In this document: piece after piece, positions 1 to 11,648 of the stretch
How the letters are laid out: each line of letters opens with the position of its first letter
Position numbering within the stretch: position 1 is the stretch's first letter
NCBI RefSeq assembly: GCF_019649055.1
Contig: NW_026570362.1
Span: 186,001-250,000 of the forward strand
Direction: 5' to 3'
Length of the DNA stretch: 64,000 nucleotides
Source of the DNA: Paramacrobiotus metropolitanus
Taxonomy: Eukaryota > Tardigrada > Eutardigrada > Parachela > Macrobiotidae
Position numbers and translations under genes: made by a program
Notes under the pieces: generated by a model
Told to the model about the DNA's origin: nothing
Database searches by the model: none
The model's input: the letters and a program-made list of their open reading frames with translations, nothing else

Positions 1-2547
1 CGCATCGTGGACCGAAGTCCAATCTTTAACGACATCCTTTTTGTTTTTAAATAAATCGTACAAGTTTCGAGTGATTTTCGCGTAATCTTTCACGAATTTT
101 CGATAGTAATTGGCTAAGCCAAGAAACGATCTTAATTTAGTTTCGGTAGTCGGCTTAGGGAATTCTCGAATCGCTGAAATCTTATCCTCATCGGTTCGAA
201 TACCACTTTCCGATATAACATGACCGAGAAAATGTAACTCGGTCTTAGCGATGTGACACTTCGACGGTTTAAGCGTTAAACCAGCTGCACGCAATCGCTC
301 GAATAATCGTCGTATTTTTATGAGTAATTCCGCTATCGTTTTAGCAGCGCAAATCAAATCGTCGAGGTAACCGAAAATTCCTTCGTCGCGTAGCGGACCG
401 AGAATCTTATCGATCATCGCCTGAAACGTTGCATGCCCGTTACAAACACCAAACGGCATACGAAGGAATTCGTAGAGGCCGTCCTGCGTTATAAACGCAG
501 TTTTCGCAATCGACTCTTCATCCATCGGGATTTGCCAGAATCCCGCGGAGCAATCGAAACCACAAAAATATTTATTGCCGGTTACCGCATCGAGTAAGAC
601 ATCGGGGTTTGGGAGGGGATAGCTGTTCTTTTTCGTAACGTTATTTAAAGCGATATAATTAATACAAAATCGAGTACCGATCGTCCCGTCTGGGTTCTTT
701 TTCACCGCGAGAACCACGGGAAAACACCAGTCGGAAATCGATGGTCGGATCACGCCTTGCTCAAGCATTTCTTCGACGTGCTCTTGGATGAAAGCACGGC
801 CTTTCCAGCTCGTTCGATGAGGTCTCGATTTAATCGGTTTCGCATCACCAGTATCGATTGTATGTTTATAACACGTAACATTTCCGTACGGTCGTTTCGA
901 CGTAGGAAATAAATCGGCAAATTCGACAAACAATTCCTGAACCTTTTTGTTTTCAGCATCGGTTAAATCGGGATTTATATGCATCTCATTAATCGATTTT
1001 AAAACCTCGCTGTGCTCTTCCAGCGTACGCGGCTTCACGTCTGCTGTAGCAACTACGGGGTCATCGTCCTCTTCGTAAGTTTCGATCACGCCAACCCAGG
1101 CGCCTTTCTTGACTTTCCGTCGAGACATCGAATGATTCGATACGAGTACTTCGAATGTACCATCGTTCGGTTTCACAAGCCCACATTCCGGCACCATTTT
1201 ACCGGAAGAGTACAGACTGGGATTACCGATGAAAATGTGCAACGGTGTGTCCAACTCAGCATTCCGCCTCGTTGAAACTGACACCCACGTCGCACCTGGA
1301 TCGATCGTGAAGTCATCGACTGCGTAAACTTTCACCATTTTTCGTTTCGGGCAAGGATTAGCGATCTCACACACTTCGAACGCATCCTCAAATTCCCATT
1401 TATCGGTATTCGATTCAATTACAGGTACCGATTTCTGTGAATTTTCAACTTTATCGACTGGCGTATTATTCCAAGCAGCAACGATTTCTTTCGGAGTTTT
1501 ATCGATCAACATTTTATCGTATTTATCCGCTTCTGCTGCATATTTAACTGCGGTTTCCTTCATCGATTGGCCGATTTTTAAAAGAGCCGACAAAGATGTT
1601 GACGCAGCGATTAAATTCTTATTCGAATATCCTGGATACGTATCGTGGATATTATGTCCTCTGCTTTTAAAAACATCATCGCTTTCTCGATAGTTAATCT
1701 TAACAGTATCGTCAATCTTCGGATTTTTATCGTTTTCCACTATGGGAGGTTTATCGGGTTTCGATATGGGATCGCTCGCTAGGGGCTTCTTGCTCTTTTT
1801 CATGCATGAATGCACGATAGGAGGGCCAAAAGACGGGAGGGGCGTATCGGTGCTTTGGATGTCCGGTGCAGCCGCCGCAGGGCTGCTTACCGGTACAACC
1901 GTGACGATTTTAGTAAATTCTGGTAGCTCGTCTTCAAATCGTATTCGTTTTGGCGTTTTAGGCTTAATTTTATCGTGAGTTATCGATAGAAGTTCCTTAA
2001 TTGGAACGTCCTCGAGTAACAGTTCGAGCGCGATCTTTCCGTCTTCAATAAACCGATTATGAATCATATCGACGGGGACATAAAGTCCACCCGGGGGCTG
2101 AATTTTGTCGTCGAGAAATTTTTGTCGTAACTGATCCTGGAATCCATTCCAGTGTTCGATTTCATGTTCGATATCGGTCTCGAGTGCCCAAAGTTCTACT
2201 TTGGCTGCCACGATGGCTCGATCATCTTCATTCTTACGCGCCTCTTCAAGTCGTTCTTGATAGTCAACGAGAAACCAATAATGATCCTGGACTGATCGCT
2301 GTATATCATCGATAAATACTCGATATTCTTCATATAAATTTCCCCAGGCGTTAATTTTAAATTTATCGTTGGCATTATCGGCGAAATTTTTCCGTGCCAC
2401 GGGCGTGGGGAAAAATTTCGCATTATCGCGATTACATTGAGGCATAAGTGCTTCCGTCTGAATCGATTTATTGGCCCTTTCGGGTATCGCATTAACCTTT
2501 ACAGGTATCGTTTCCTTTACAGGCATCGGTCCCTTTTCGGGTATTGT
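1..2547 (-). pseudogene. Reverse transcriptase and upstream linker of the Ty3-type pol, 3'-incomplete
   Basis: One minus-strand frame stays open from 2547 to position 1 and leaves the window. Near 541-600 it reads FDCSAGFWQI (palm motif A), near 421-480 RMPFGVCNGHATFQ (motif B), and near 358-372 GYLDDL (catalytic YxDD, motif C). FLGHVIS and FLGLANYYRKF follow, typical of Ty3 reverse transcriptase leading to RNase H. The upstream part (about 1000-2460) is a lysine- and acid-rich linker without a recognised domain. Synthesis would need readthrough of the stop at 2548-2550. Sequence direct: frame and motifs. Family knowledge: polymerase role in copying element RNA. Confidence 0.88.
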
Positions 2548-3360
2548 TCATTTTTCAGGCATCGCTCCCTTCGCGGGTATTATTCCTTTTTCAGGTATCG
2601 CTCCCTTTTCGGGCATTGTTTCCCTTGCGGGCATCGTTTCCTTTGCAGGTATTGTGGTTGCAGTTTTTCTCCGTGCCACGGGCGCGGGGAAAACTGGAAC
2701 CGGTATCGTGGCATCGATCGCAGTCGACGCAACATGTACAATGCTCGGACAATTTGAGTTCGATACGGTTTCCGGCGGAGGCTTACAGTCTCGCGCCAGT
2801 TCCATTTTTAATATCGAACTCTCACGAACAATATACTGAAATCGGACCAAGAAATCTTGGCCTAACAGTACTTGTACTGAATCGTTTATCGGTTTGACGT
2901 ATAAAGAATGGGGTATCGTTCGATCTTTTATCGTAATCATTACGGCGCAGAAGTCGGTAACTGGAAAGCTACGAGCACCACCAACGCCACGAATATCCAG
3001 CGGTTTCGATAATGGGAATCGGGGGATTCTATTCACACGTAAGAATTCATCGGAAACAAGAGATGTTTCCGCCCTTGAATCGATCAATGCGTTAACCTCA
3101 GCTCCATCGACACTGATGACATGCATCAGTGCACGAGTACGCTTCGGTTCGCATGAATTAGGTTTCAGCTGGGAAATCATGCAGGTGTCGTTATCGTTAT
3201 TCACATCGGTAATCGTATCGGTAATCGTAAATCCATTAATCGATATATCCGGCGGTTTGGGAGGTACTGGGACAGCAAAGCCGGTGTTTACTGCCCGTTC
3301 ACGTATCCCTGGCCGCCACCGAAGCCGCCCTTGGTACCACCGACAGAACCGCCGGGGCTC
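2548..3360 (-). pseudogene. Retropepsin-like protease segment of pol, active site altered, ends at a nonsense codon
   Basis: This frame is -1 relative to Gag and overlaps the Gag 3' end, as expected for -1 frameshifting in Ty3 elements. It reads NALIDSRAETSLV followed about 60 residues later by VLLGQDFL, the aspartic-protease pattern, but the catalytic triplet is Asp-Ser-Arg where Asp-Ser/Thr-Gly is the norm. The codon (complement 3073-3075) is AGG, one transition from GGG. The C-terminal part is an array of IPxKxxMPEK-like decapeptides that stops at a TGA (complement 2548-2550) and resumes in the same frame beyond it. Probably inactive protease in a once continuous pol. Confidence 0.8.
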
Positions 3361-4538
3361 CGAGCGCCTTGGCCGCCACCACCAGAACCGCCACCGTTCT
3401 GGCCGGACTGCGGTGCCTTATCGTTTGTCCACGAGTTTAATCGACGTCGATTTCCGTTATTTTGTCCCTGATAGTTATCGTTTCGACTTTGGGAATTTTC
3501 CCGGTTTCGGCGGAAGTCACTAGCGTAACGGCGGCTGCCGTCGGCGTAGTGATGCGCACAATAGATCGGGTTTTGATCGCGCGGTACATCTCGAAACTTA
3601 CATTCCTCAATCGTATGGTTATGGACATCGCAGTTAGTGCACAGCTTATTGGAATCGCTGTTACCAGAACCAACAGAGTACTGACGACCAGCGAAGCCAC
3701 CGTGACCACCAACTCCACCTCCGTTATTGCTGAAACCGCCTCGATTGTTTCCACCGCCACGGCCGAAGCTGCCGCGGTTTCCACCGAAATTACCACGACC
3801 ACGAGGCGCGCCACGGGCAGGTGACCGGGACCGGCCACCAAAGCCACCAGCAGCGCCATCGTTCGATTTTTCTCTCTGGCTGCCGCCGGCATCCGATCGT
3901 GCTTCGTCAGCATCGACCGCATGCACTGCAGCTGAATCGTTTTTCGATCTTTCCTGATTCTTTCGCGCCTTGTGATCGATAGGAACTTGGAAACCATCTG
4001 GATCGTTAGACACCAGATAACGAATATACTGGCGAAGCTGATCGATTGTTTCTGGCTGTTTCGTCATCACTTTATCGTACACTTTCTGATCGGTTTTCAA
4101 TCCACGCATAACGAACGATACAAAATGTTCCGGATCGCCCTGGAAATTCGCTCGATCACGAAGTATTTCCATCGTCTGGAGATACTGCTCAAGCGATTCT
4201 TGCCCAGGTCGGTATGATCGATTTGTCAGTTCCGTCAACGCGTTAACTGACTTCTTACTGTCACCAAATCGTTCAACCATCTTCGATAAGAACCCTTCGC
4301 TTGTAGTAGGTGCCGACGGCGAGGTCAACAACCCATCCAACCAAGTCAAGGCGTCGTCCTTGACAGCGTTAGCCAGATTGGCGAGTTTCTCCGACTCATC
4401 CCAACCGTTAGCTGTTGCTGCCAATCGGAATCGAAGGACAAAACTTTCGACATTATCTTTCGATCCACCGAACTTCGTTGGATTCACCGTATTACCCTTG
4501 AAGATCTTAGCCGAATCGGCTTTGACCTCGGGCAACGG
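3288..4538 (-). CDS. Gag capsid domain with CCHC zinc knuckle, no start codon
   Basis: About 415 residues. An alpha-helical retrotransposon Gag domain lies at residues 20-190 (SFVLRFRLAATANGW, LTELTNRSYRPGQESLEQY). A glycine-, arginine- and asparagine-rich stretch follows, then CTNCDVHNHTIEEC, an exact C-x2-C-x4-H-x4-C knuckle, and a second Gly-rich tail. The reading frame begins directly after a TAA (complement 4539-4541) and has no ATG until the middle of the domain. The frame upstream of that stop reads protein-like sequence, so Gag was probably once continuous with the upstream ORF. It would form particles packaging element RNA. Confidence 0.82.
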   Translation of the reverse strand, partial: PLPEVKADSAKIFKGNTVNPTKFGGSKDNVESFVLRFRLAATANGWDESEKLANLANAVKDDALTWLDGLLTSPSAPTTSEGFLSKMVERFGDSKKSVNALTELTNRSYRPGQESLEQYLQTMEILRDRANFQGDPEHFVSFVMRGLKTDQKVYDKVMTKQPETIDQLRQYIRYLVSNDPDGFQVPIDHKARKNQERSKNDSAAVHAVDADEARSDAGGSQREKSNDGAAGGFGGRSRSPARGAPRGRGNFGGNRGSFGRGGGNNRGGFSNNGGGVGGHGGFAGRQYSVGSGNSDSNKLCTNCDVHNHTIEECKFRDVPRDQNPIYCAHHYADGSRRYASDFRRNRENSQSRNDNYQGQNNGNRRRLNSWTNDKAPQSGQNGGGSGGGGQGARSPGGSVGGTKGGFGGGQGYVNGQ

Positions 4539-6098
4539 TTAAACGATTTCCTTAGCGATTGTCACTTCCTTTTCGGCATCGGCGGGAGAACGGGCAACCG
4601 TTCTCGACCTACCACTCACTGCCTTATCGATAATTGTTTCTTTAATCGACTGTCAACGGCGATATTCACCACTTCCGGTTGCTTCACCAGTCCGTTTTTC
4701 AACGGCCGGCGAACAACCACGACTAATTCCGGTTCCGCATCGTTCAGTTCGCGACGGTTGTCCCCGATGTCCGGCAGGCTGTGCCGGACTAACAGGGCGC
4801 GATCGCAACTGATTCTCCAAATCTTCGCACATCGTTTGTAGAGCATCATAATCTACCGCTAATCGATCATACCTATCCTGAGCTTCATTACGCTCACGGC
4901 GGTATCGATCTCGATCTGCCATAATCTGTTGCATTTCGGCATCCTGCTGCATCTTGGCATGACCAACCAAGAGCAGCTTTCCGCCATACTTCTTCACTTT
5001 TGCTTCCAGTTTCGTCTTCTCATCGACCAGTCCTCGTTGACTGATCGCGACTCTATCCTGAAACTTCTGCCTTTCAGCACGTAATCGAGCAATCGTTCCT
5101 TCGTGATCGGTAATCGTATCATCGCGTAACTTCAGAGCAGCTCTAAACGTGGAAATCTCTGCTTGCAGAGTTTTCAGACGCTCCAGAGCCTCGACCAAAA
5201 TCGATTCATCACCACCATCGGTTTTATCGGCATTTGCACGAATGACTTTCTTTAGTTCAGCGATTTCCTGGTGAGCCAACGTTAGCTCGTCCTGTAATTT
5301 ACCAGCGACTTCGCCCGCTAAACGCAGGTTGTGTGCGTACTCGGTACCAGTCATCGCAGATTTATCGATCGAAAATTTTCCTATTTTCTCGTGGTTTTCG
5401 GGCTCGATAGCCGACCGAAAACTCGTTTTACTTTCGTTCGATGATGGTGATTTTTCTTTTCCGAGCTTAGCAGGTATTTCGCCCATCGTCGGAAGCGGGC
5501 TGCGTCGTACAACCGTGCTTCGTTTGAAAGGCGTTCGCAAATCGACCGCTGTGGTGTTGTGGAGAGTGAGTTCGCCCTCACTGTCCACTTCACCCAGCGC
5601 ATACGGATCGCTATAATCTTCATTTCCCATCAGAATCGAATCGATAGACATTTCACTTGATCGCGAATCGTTCCGGTTTCCATCAGCTACTGATGAATTA
5701 TCGTTCCTCTCGTTATCGACCATATCAGCGATTTTTGACGTTGACGCCGGGCGGTCGCCGTCAATCGCTTCCGGAATTACTGCCGATTTTTCTGGGAGCG
5801 AGCTAGGCTCAGTGGTTTCCCGTGCAGGGGCTTCCGACTGGACCTGTCGATGCTTCGTCCCATATCGAGTGTTTACCGCATGAGTTACTGGAGGAGGGGG
5901 AACTACTACCTTCGCTTTCGTCCCTTTTTTAACTGCTGGCTTCGGTTTAACTGTCTGCGTATTCATCGATTCATTATCCTGATTTATCGCGTTATTCGAT
6001 TTGCTACGAGGAGAGAGGTTCTGTGCTATATTTTGCACCGAATCTACAATCGACGAAATGAATCCTTTTCTCTGCTGTCCTGTTGGTGATCTTATCAT
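4539..6098 (-). pseudogene. Coiled-coil N-terminal Gag extension, frameshifted
   Basis: From an ATG at complement 6096-6098 a 481-residue frame begins MIRSPTGQQRKGF. It is basic and Pro/Ser rich for 250 residues, then has heptad-like helix (about residues 265-450: LRLAGEVAGKLQDELTLAHQ, LRDDTITDHEGTIARLRAE) predicted as a coiled coil. The frame ends at 4653, but protein-like sequence continues in a second frame near 4616-4849 and a third frame from about 4620 to the TAA at 4539-4541, which is also the Gag frame. Two frameshifts and one stop therefore separate this segment from Gag. A long coiled-coil extension before capsid suggests multimerisation; no homologue is recognised. Confidence 0.6.
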
Positions 6099-7400
6099 TT
6101 TCGAATCGATAATATTAAAATCAACCTCAAAATCAATCGCAAAACTCAGTCGATAATAGTCTGAATTAAATTCACGATTAATTTTCAAATAATTTCTCAC
6201 AACCTCACTTCATTTCGTTCACACACATGGTATCGTTTCAGTCAACACGCATAATTAATCGATCAACTAATCTCATTTTTCAACGAAATTAACGATCGAG
6301 AATATTTTAGAAAGGTCAAAATCACGATATCATTGAATCAACACGGAAAATCAAGAAACCAACGCACGAACGTCGAACAATCGCATCAGGGCAAAAGTTC
6401 AACCAGGCATCGACACGATAATGACACATAAAATTTCGATTTTTACAGTATTATTATCGCATCCGTTATCATCGATTTCCTCTTCCGATAAAGATCTATA
6501 CTTGCTTTTGCAAGCAGAACTTACCAGAAATATCCAGGGGTCGTCAAAACGTGAAGAAACTCGTCCGTGCTTCACAAATCCGTAGGTTCTTCAGTTGCCA
6601 CCACGCACTTCCTCAGGACTCAACCGTCGATCGCAGGGCTTGTTAGGCGTCCTCCGATCCACAGGAATTCAGGAAAATCGTTCGGGTGGGCTGGGTATGG
6701 GGGAATAACGTTGCTGGTCCGGAGACACAGCAACAGGTTGAATCGGGAAATTGGAATCGGTTGTTCACGACGGTGTCGGTGAATTTCTTCGCTCCAACAC
6801 GCTATCGTACAGGGATCCACTAGGAATTAACCGTTTGCGCCTAATTGTCGACACAAACAGATTGAAAAACACAAAGTAATCGTAAACTCGCTCGTCAGGA
6901 TTAGAAAACTCGGCGCATCTGCTCAAACCACGCTTCTCCTTATAGATCGTAATATCAGTACAGGGTCGTTACACGACTCGCATCTCCACCATGAAAGGAT
7001 GGCTGATTTGAGCGATACGTTTGTACGTGAGCGAGAATCGGGATCGGAAATGCAACCAAACGAGATCGAATAAAATCGTATTTTATTAGATCGTAAACAA
7101 AAAGACCAATCATCAGCGAAAAGAAAAACAGAAAAACACCGAAGTGAAAATCTAGAGATCTTTCACTGAGGCCAAAATCATCGTAATGAATCGGTGGAAT
7201 CCGATGAATGGAGATCGCTGCACAAGAGCGGCTCGGCAGCTCCGAATCGGCGGTCCAATCCGAGACCGACATGAGCTCAGAGCCGAACGCTCTGGCAGGC
7301 GGTAGCGTGATATCATCTCCAGCGTGATGGCGGTCCGCCATTGTCCTATTGACCATATGCATGCTTTATGTATGCTCTCATCGTATGCTATAACATATTC
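6099..7400 (-). other. Leader and probable 5' LTR region of the Ty3-type element
   Basis: No protein-coding frame of interest. On the minus strand there is a TATAAGG box near 6935-6945 and a long untranslated leader down to the ATG at 6098. I could not identify a primer binding site with confidence. LTR limits cannot be set because the second LTR is outside the window. Confidence 0.35.
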
Positions 7401-7550
7401 GGCATGAAAGGGTTAATCAGCTCAGCCTTTTATTTAGCTTGGTTATGTTTGTTTTGCTTCTCTTCTCTTGGTTAAGATAAATAAAAGACGATTAACCACT
7501 TGGCGGTCGATGTCAACAAAGATTCGCTGTCAAAAACACGTCTAAATGGC

Positions 7551-7890
7551 GTACAAGCTTGTCCCGTAATTTCCATCGTAAAGGTACAGCTAGCGCGAAA
7601 ATTTGCGCTTGAAACGATGGCCACGTCACTACGCTAATCTGATTGCCTAAATCCGCTCCGTAGTTAGATTGTCCATTACCACACCGACTGTTTCTTAGTC
7701 ACCTCACGCCAAGCAGTTACTGTTATTCTCATTAAATTATATGGTGTGTACCAAGCCACCAGAAAGCCAAATGCATGTTACGTGTTTAAACAGTGTGGCG
7801 TGACGCGCCGTAGTACGGATTTACGCGCAACACGTTAATTTGTAATGTTCGCTGTTCTGATGCGATGGAAATTACGGGACAAGCTTGTAC
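7551..7890. mobile_element. MITE, 340 bp, perfect 28-bp terminal inverted repeats
   Basis: The first 28 bases (7551-7578, beginning GTACAAGCTTGTCCCG) are the exact reverse complement of the last 28 (7863-7890). If the duplicated target is the TA dinucleotide, the element proper begins CAAGCTTGTCCCG, which fits a Tc1/mariner-type non-autonomous element. There is no coding capacity. Confidence 0.85.
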
Positions 7891-8631
7891 ACTTCAATAT
7901 CTAAACAGCTCAAAAACAGAGATATACATATCTGTACAGAGTACCGGGTGGCTGAACAAAATTGTATGGGGGTCTGATTTGCCAGGTGGTGATGGATCCT
8001 TCCGCAGTGCTGGCCTACTGCCATCTTAGTTTCATTCAAAAGAGTAATGTCTTTCCCATAGGAATTTTAAGAAAAGCCAAGATTATTTAAGACTTTTGAA
8101 CCTTTTTCTGGATTATTTTGAAAAATGGTGGATTTCGAGGGAGTCCTGGAAGCAAAAATTTAAAAATAACCATTTCTAAATCAAAACTTTTTGTTTTTCA
8201 GCTAAGTTGATTAATTTGTCTTACTTTCGCGTTTTAGATAGAGGGGCTGTTTCTTGTTTTTTTTTTTTACTAAAAACAACCGCAATATTCTAGCAACTGT
8301 ATTTTGCCGGTAATCGGGATAACAAAAATTTCCCACGAATTATTTTCGTGAAATCCGCAAGAAGGTTGTTCGAAAACAAATTTTTGATCAACGCTTCGCA
8401 AGCTTATCTGGTTCAATTTTTTTCTGCAAGGACTAGGTAGCAGTTAGAGTTGAACCGACATTAATTTCTTGCTGCAATAGGCGTGCATCAAAATGTTTTA
8501 CAAAAAATACTCATAGAAGTAAACCTACAAACCGGCATTTTTTGGAAATGTCACGAAGTACGTTGTCTGCATAGACCGTCAACGTCATGCAAACTGCACA
8601 GCCATCTCATTAAAGCGGCCGTCGAATGGCA
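7891..8631. other. Intergenic, no gene seen
   Basis: AT-rich DNA with a short poly-T run near 8260 and no supported coding frame. It is the 3' flank of the BTB gene that ends at 8632. Confidence 0.6.
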
Positions 8632-11230
8632 CTACATTCTCATCGCCTTCCACTCCTCGAGGCGCTGACCGGCAATCTTCAGCTCCCAGAACTCCACACG
8701 ACATTCGCGCCCGGCAACGTTAACGATATGTAGCCCAGCCCGCAATGCGCCGTACGTCGCTTCCTTATATCCTCCGTCAATGTACGCTTCCACTGGCAGA
8801 CCATGCTTCAAGGTGTCCACAGCCCGAACGGTTTTATCCGGTTTGGAAAAGGCAACGCGACCTTTGCCCCGTGCATACACGACACTATCGCCGACAGTGG
8901 TGGCAGGCATCCAGTAGCCGGTTTCGAACAAACCGTACACGAAGATCTTCTCATCCAGTTTGTACAAGTACTGCGTCCCAATGTTACACAGCACATACTT
9001 GCGCGGCTCCTTGGAGAATTTCTGGAGGTTATTACTGGCTGCATGTTTGATCTGGTACAGCGTATCGAGTTCCGTTTTTGTCAGCAGCTTATCCTTGTCC
9101 TACAATGAAGCGAAGCAGTTCTGGTTCAGCTGATAGTTTCTCGCCTTTAAACACAGTCTGCCAAGATAAATAAATTAATACGAACCTTAAAGGGACCCGT
9201 GGCCAGCTGCTCGTCGGTCATTAAGGGAAACCGCACACGGTATAGTGCACTACCCAGGATGCGGCGCCGATGGGCGGCATCGGCAGGCAGATTCTTCCGC
9301 GCGCAAGCAGCCCTTGCCCATCTGTGGACATACAACGATTTTTTTATTTTTATTTTCCCCTACGGTCTATCTCACCCATAAGCTTAATCATTAATGATGC
9401 CATCCATCAACTGTTATTGGGAAATTAATATTCTGGTCAGTGTTCGAGCAGGCTGAGGATTTCTTGCACTGTTTTTCTATGTTCATCAACATACAAATTA
9501 CTCGTACATGTACTTCCAGAAGCATAAAAGATTTTCATGTCCGAAAGTCTTCCCAGTAGCAAAATATCAAGACAGAACAGGGTCAGCCCTGTTTTTACAA
9601 CAAAAACAACACTGTTCGTGGTCGATATCTATCAAAAGATGAAACTCTTCATCTTCCCGATAGAAGTAAGGAAAATTTGTGTAAAACATATGTTGCCCAC
9701 ACCTAACAAAAGTTAGCTCGGAACTATGGTGTTGCTAAAGAAGCAGTTTTTACGCGCGAAAAGAATCCGGTGGTGTCAAAAAGCAGTAAAGCGGAAAACC
9801 AAGAAAATGTGCGTCTTGTAAAAGCTAATTATTTTAATTTGAAAAAGTTTGGGTTTGGAAGTACATATTTTACCGTTATGACAATAACAAGATTACAACA
9901 AGCATTCAATAACTTTAAAACGATAATGGAAAGAAAGCCTTGAGGAAAAGAAAGACGTAATAAAACAAGCGATTTTTAGGTGTGATAGGTGTAAGACTGC
10001 CAAACTACGTATAACACCCACTAGGCTGTTTTCTTATGGCCATTTCTTCATCGATAATTGAACTCTTATTTTGTCTTTCGATAGCTTAGCGAATAAATTA
10101 TGCATATAAATATTTGGATGGCTTAGCGCTTAAACGGCAAGCAGGGAAAATAGGGGAAAAGTTATAGTAGCGCCCTTCCTACGTTGATACAATAATGCTT
10201 GACCTTTGCCGCCGTGCGAACGCTTGCGAAGCGCCGACACGTCGTTTCGTATAATTCTGCGATGGTTGTAAGTTTACACACAGAAAATTGGCTACCTATT
10301 TTTTTCTGCAGTGCCACCTACTTTTCCGCAGCCAAGTAGACGGTATTCTCTTCCGCCGACAATGTGTTGCGCTGCAGAAGCATGTCCAGCGTTGTCCATT
10401 CCATCTCGCTGAAATAATCCGACTGGAGAACAGCCTCGCTGGATGCATCCACAATGTCCCAGCACTTTTCGATCACAACATCGCAGTCCTTCGTCCAATG
10501 CAGCGCCTACCAAGCCGGTCAACTTGTGTGTGCATTTGCGCAAAGCACAGCGTTTTACTACTATTCTACACTCACATTTTCCAGATGCATCAGGCAGTTT
10601 TCCGGTTTCAAGAGATCCAGGACAAATTCCGTGCAGAGATCCGCCAACCACGGTAGCTCGTACTTGTCGGCGCAGTACAGCGTTGGCTGAACATTGTCTT
10701 CGTTGAGATCCTTAACCGAGCCAGTGTAAATGTAGCTGGAAAGTGAAAAACGGCTCATTTTAACCAAGATACTTTGTCCAATACGCGAATTCATATTGTG
10801 AAAATGTCCGGAATGCGAAAATCGTCGGGGTATAAGAAACACGCAGTCAAACTAGAAAATGACTGGACGGTTACCTGAGCATGTTGGTGAAGGCCTCCGG
10901 AGTGATGTCCGGGATCTGGATGGGTGTGCCGTTGGGCTCGGCCGAATTTCCGGTCAACATGTTGTTGAATGCGTCGCTGCTGATGCTAAGCGTTAACCTA
11001 ACGAAAACTAGGGAACTTATTTGTTGCCACTCGCGAACGAGCGTTGTCACACCATGCCTGTGAGCTCGAATCATCTTCGCTGCACCACATTCGATATCTC
11101 GTCCGACGGCGAATTCCACATCCGTTAAATGGTTATTGGCTAGAGCATGGTTCCAGCGATCGGCAACCTGGGGGAGTGCGCCTCGACGATGCGCCCTGGC
11201 AGTTGGTGTGATCGTGGGCGTCGTAGTCAT
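8632..11230 (-). CDS. BTB-BACK domain protein, paralogue A (intact, 414 aa)
   Basis: Six exons on the complement: 11230-11058, 10997-10875, 10735-10576, 10506-10322, 9321-9186, 9099-8632. They join in frame to 414 residues. Exons 1-3 are the BTB/POZ fold (DVEFAVG, then an AHR-L-LSISSDAF junction, YIYTGSVKDL, LYCADKYELPWL). Exon 4 is the BACK helices (ALHWTKDCDVVIEKCWDIVD, TLSAEENTVY). Exon 5 holds ILGSALYRVRFPLM, as in BTBD1/2/3/6-type proteins. Exon 6 has two strand-rich units (KIFVYGLFETGYWMP; VEAYIDGGYKEATYG) where those proteins have a PHR domain. The first intron begins GC. Likely a cullin-3 adaptor or scaffold, by family. The apparent TAG ending exon 4 belongs to a GTAGGT donor. Confidence 0.82.
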
Positions 11231-11648
11231 GATTGTAGGTTCCGCTAACAGGTAACGTCACTAACTTATGAGTTATTATAACCCGCAGATTGCAGCAAAG
11301 CAAATGTTCAGCAAAGGCGGTGCACCAGCTTCGGTGTAAGGAAAAAACGATGTACCGTGATCCGCTAGGACCAAACTGAGAAATCTGAATGTCTCCGTGA
11401 CTTGGAGTTTTTCGTTTAAATTTAGCAAAATCCTCCTCTTTCCTCCTGAAGACAAAAACACTGGAACCGATACGGTAATAATAGCAAAGCGCTATAAAGT
11501 GCATGGAAAAACGCTGAATGCACCGGATGTCAAACAGACAGAATGATTAGTCGTATACTCCATAAAGACATCGGTAAAGTTCTGTCAGTTGCTAGACAAC
11601 GACACAATCTTGCTATACGCTACAGCATCCATAATATAATGTTCCTTT
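11231..11648 (-). promoter_or_regulatory. 5' flank of BTB paralogue A up to the LTR insertion
   Basis: About 420 bp between the start codon of paralogue A and the 16-kb LTR element. An ACCGATACGGTAAT block near 11467 recurs upstream of pseudogene C near 54725, so the flanks were duplicated with the genes. The LTR element may have separated this gene from distal promoter sequence now at 27768 onward. Confidence 0.4.

Larger units (their letters stand above)
1..7400 (-). mobile_element. Ty3/gypsy-type LTR retrotransposon, 5' part, decayed, truncated by the window edge
   Basis: Read on the minus strand the order is leader, coiled-coil Gag extension, Gag capsid with zinc knuckle, retropepsin-like protease, long linker and reverse transcriptase. 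This is the Ty3/gypsy order. RNase H, integrase and the 3' LTR would lie left of position 1. The right boundary is approximate: a TGTTATAGCATACG start near 7398 is a plausible 5' LTR start, but the partner LTR is outside the window and cannot confirm it. The copy carries an in-frame stop in pol, an in-frame stop between the Gag parts, at least two frameshifts in the Gag extension and a changed protease active site, so it is not autonomous. Confidence 0.85.

Noticed and set aside
10319-10325. Apparent stop codon ending exon 4 of BTB paralogue A
   Set aside because: The TAG is part of a GTAGGT splice donor; the spliced frame continues into exon 5 as in the paralogues.
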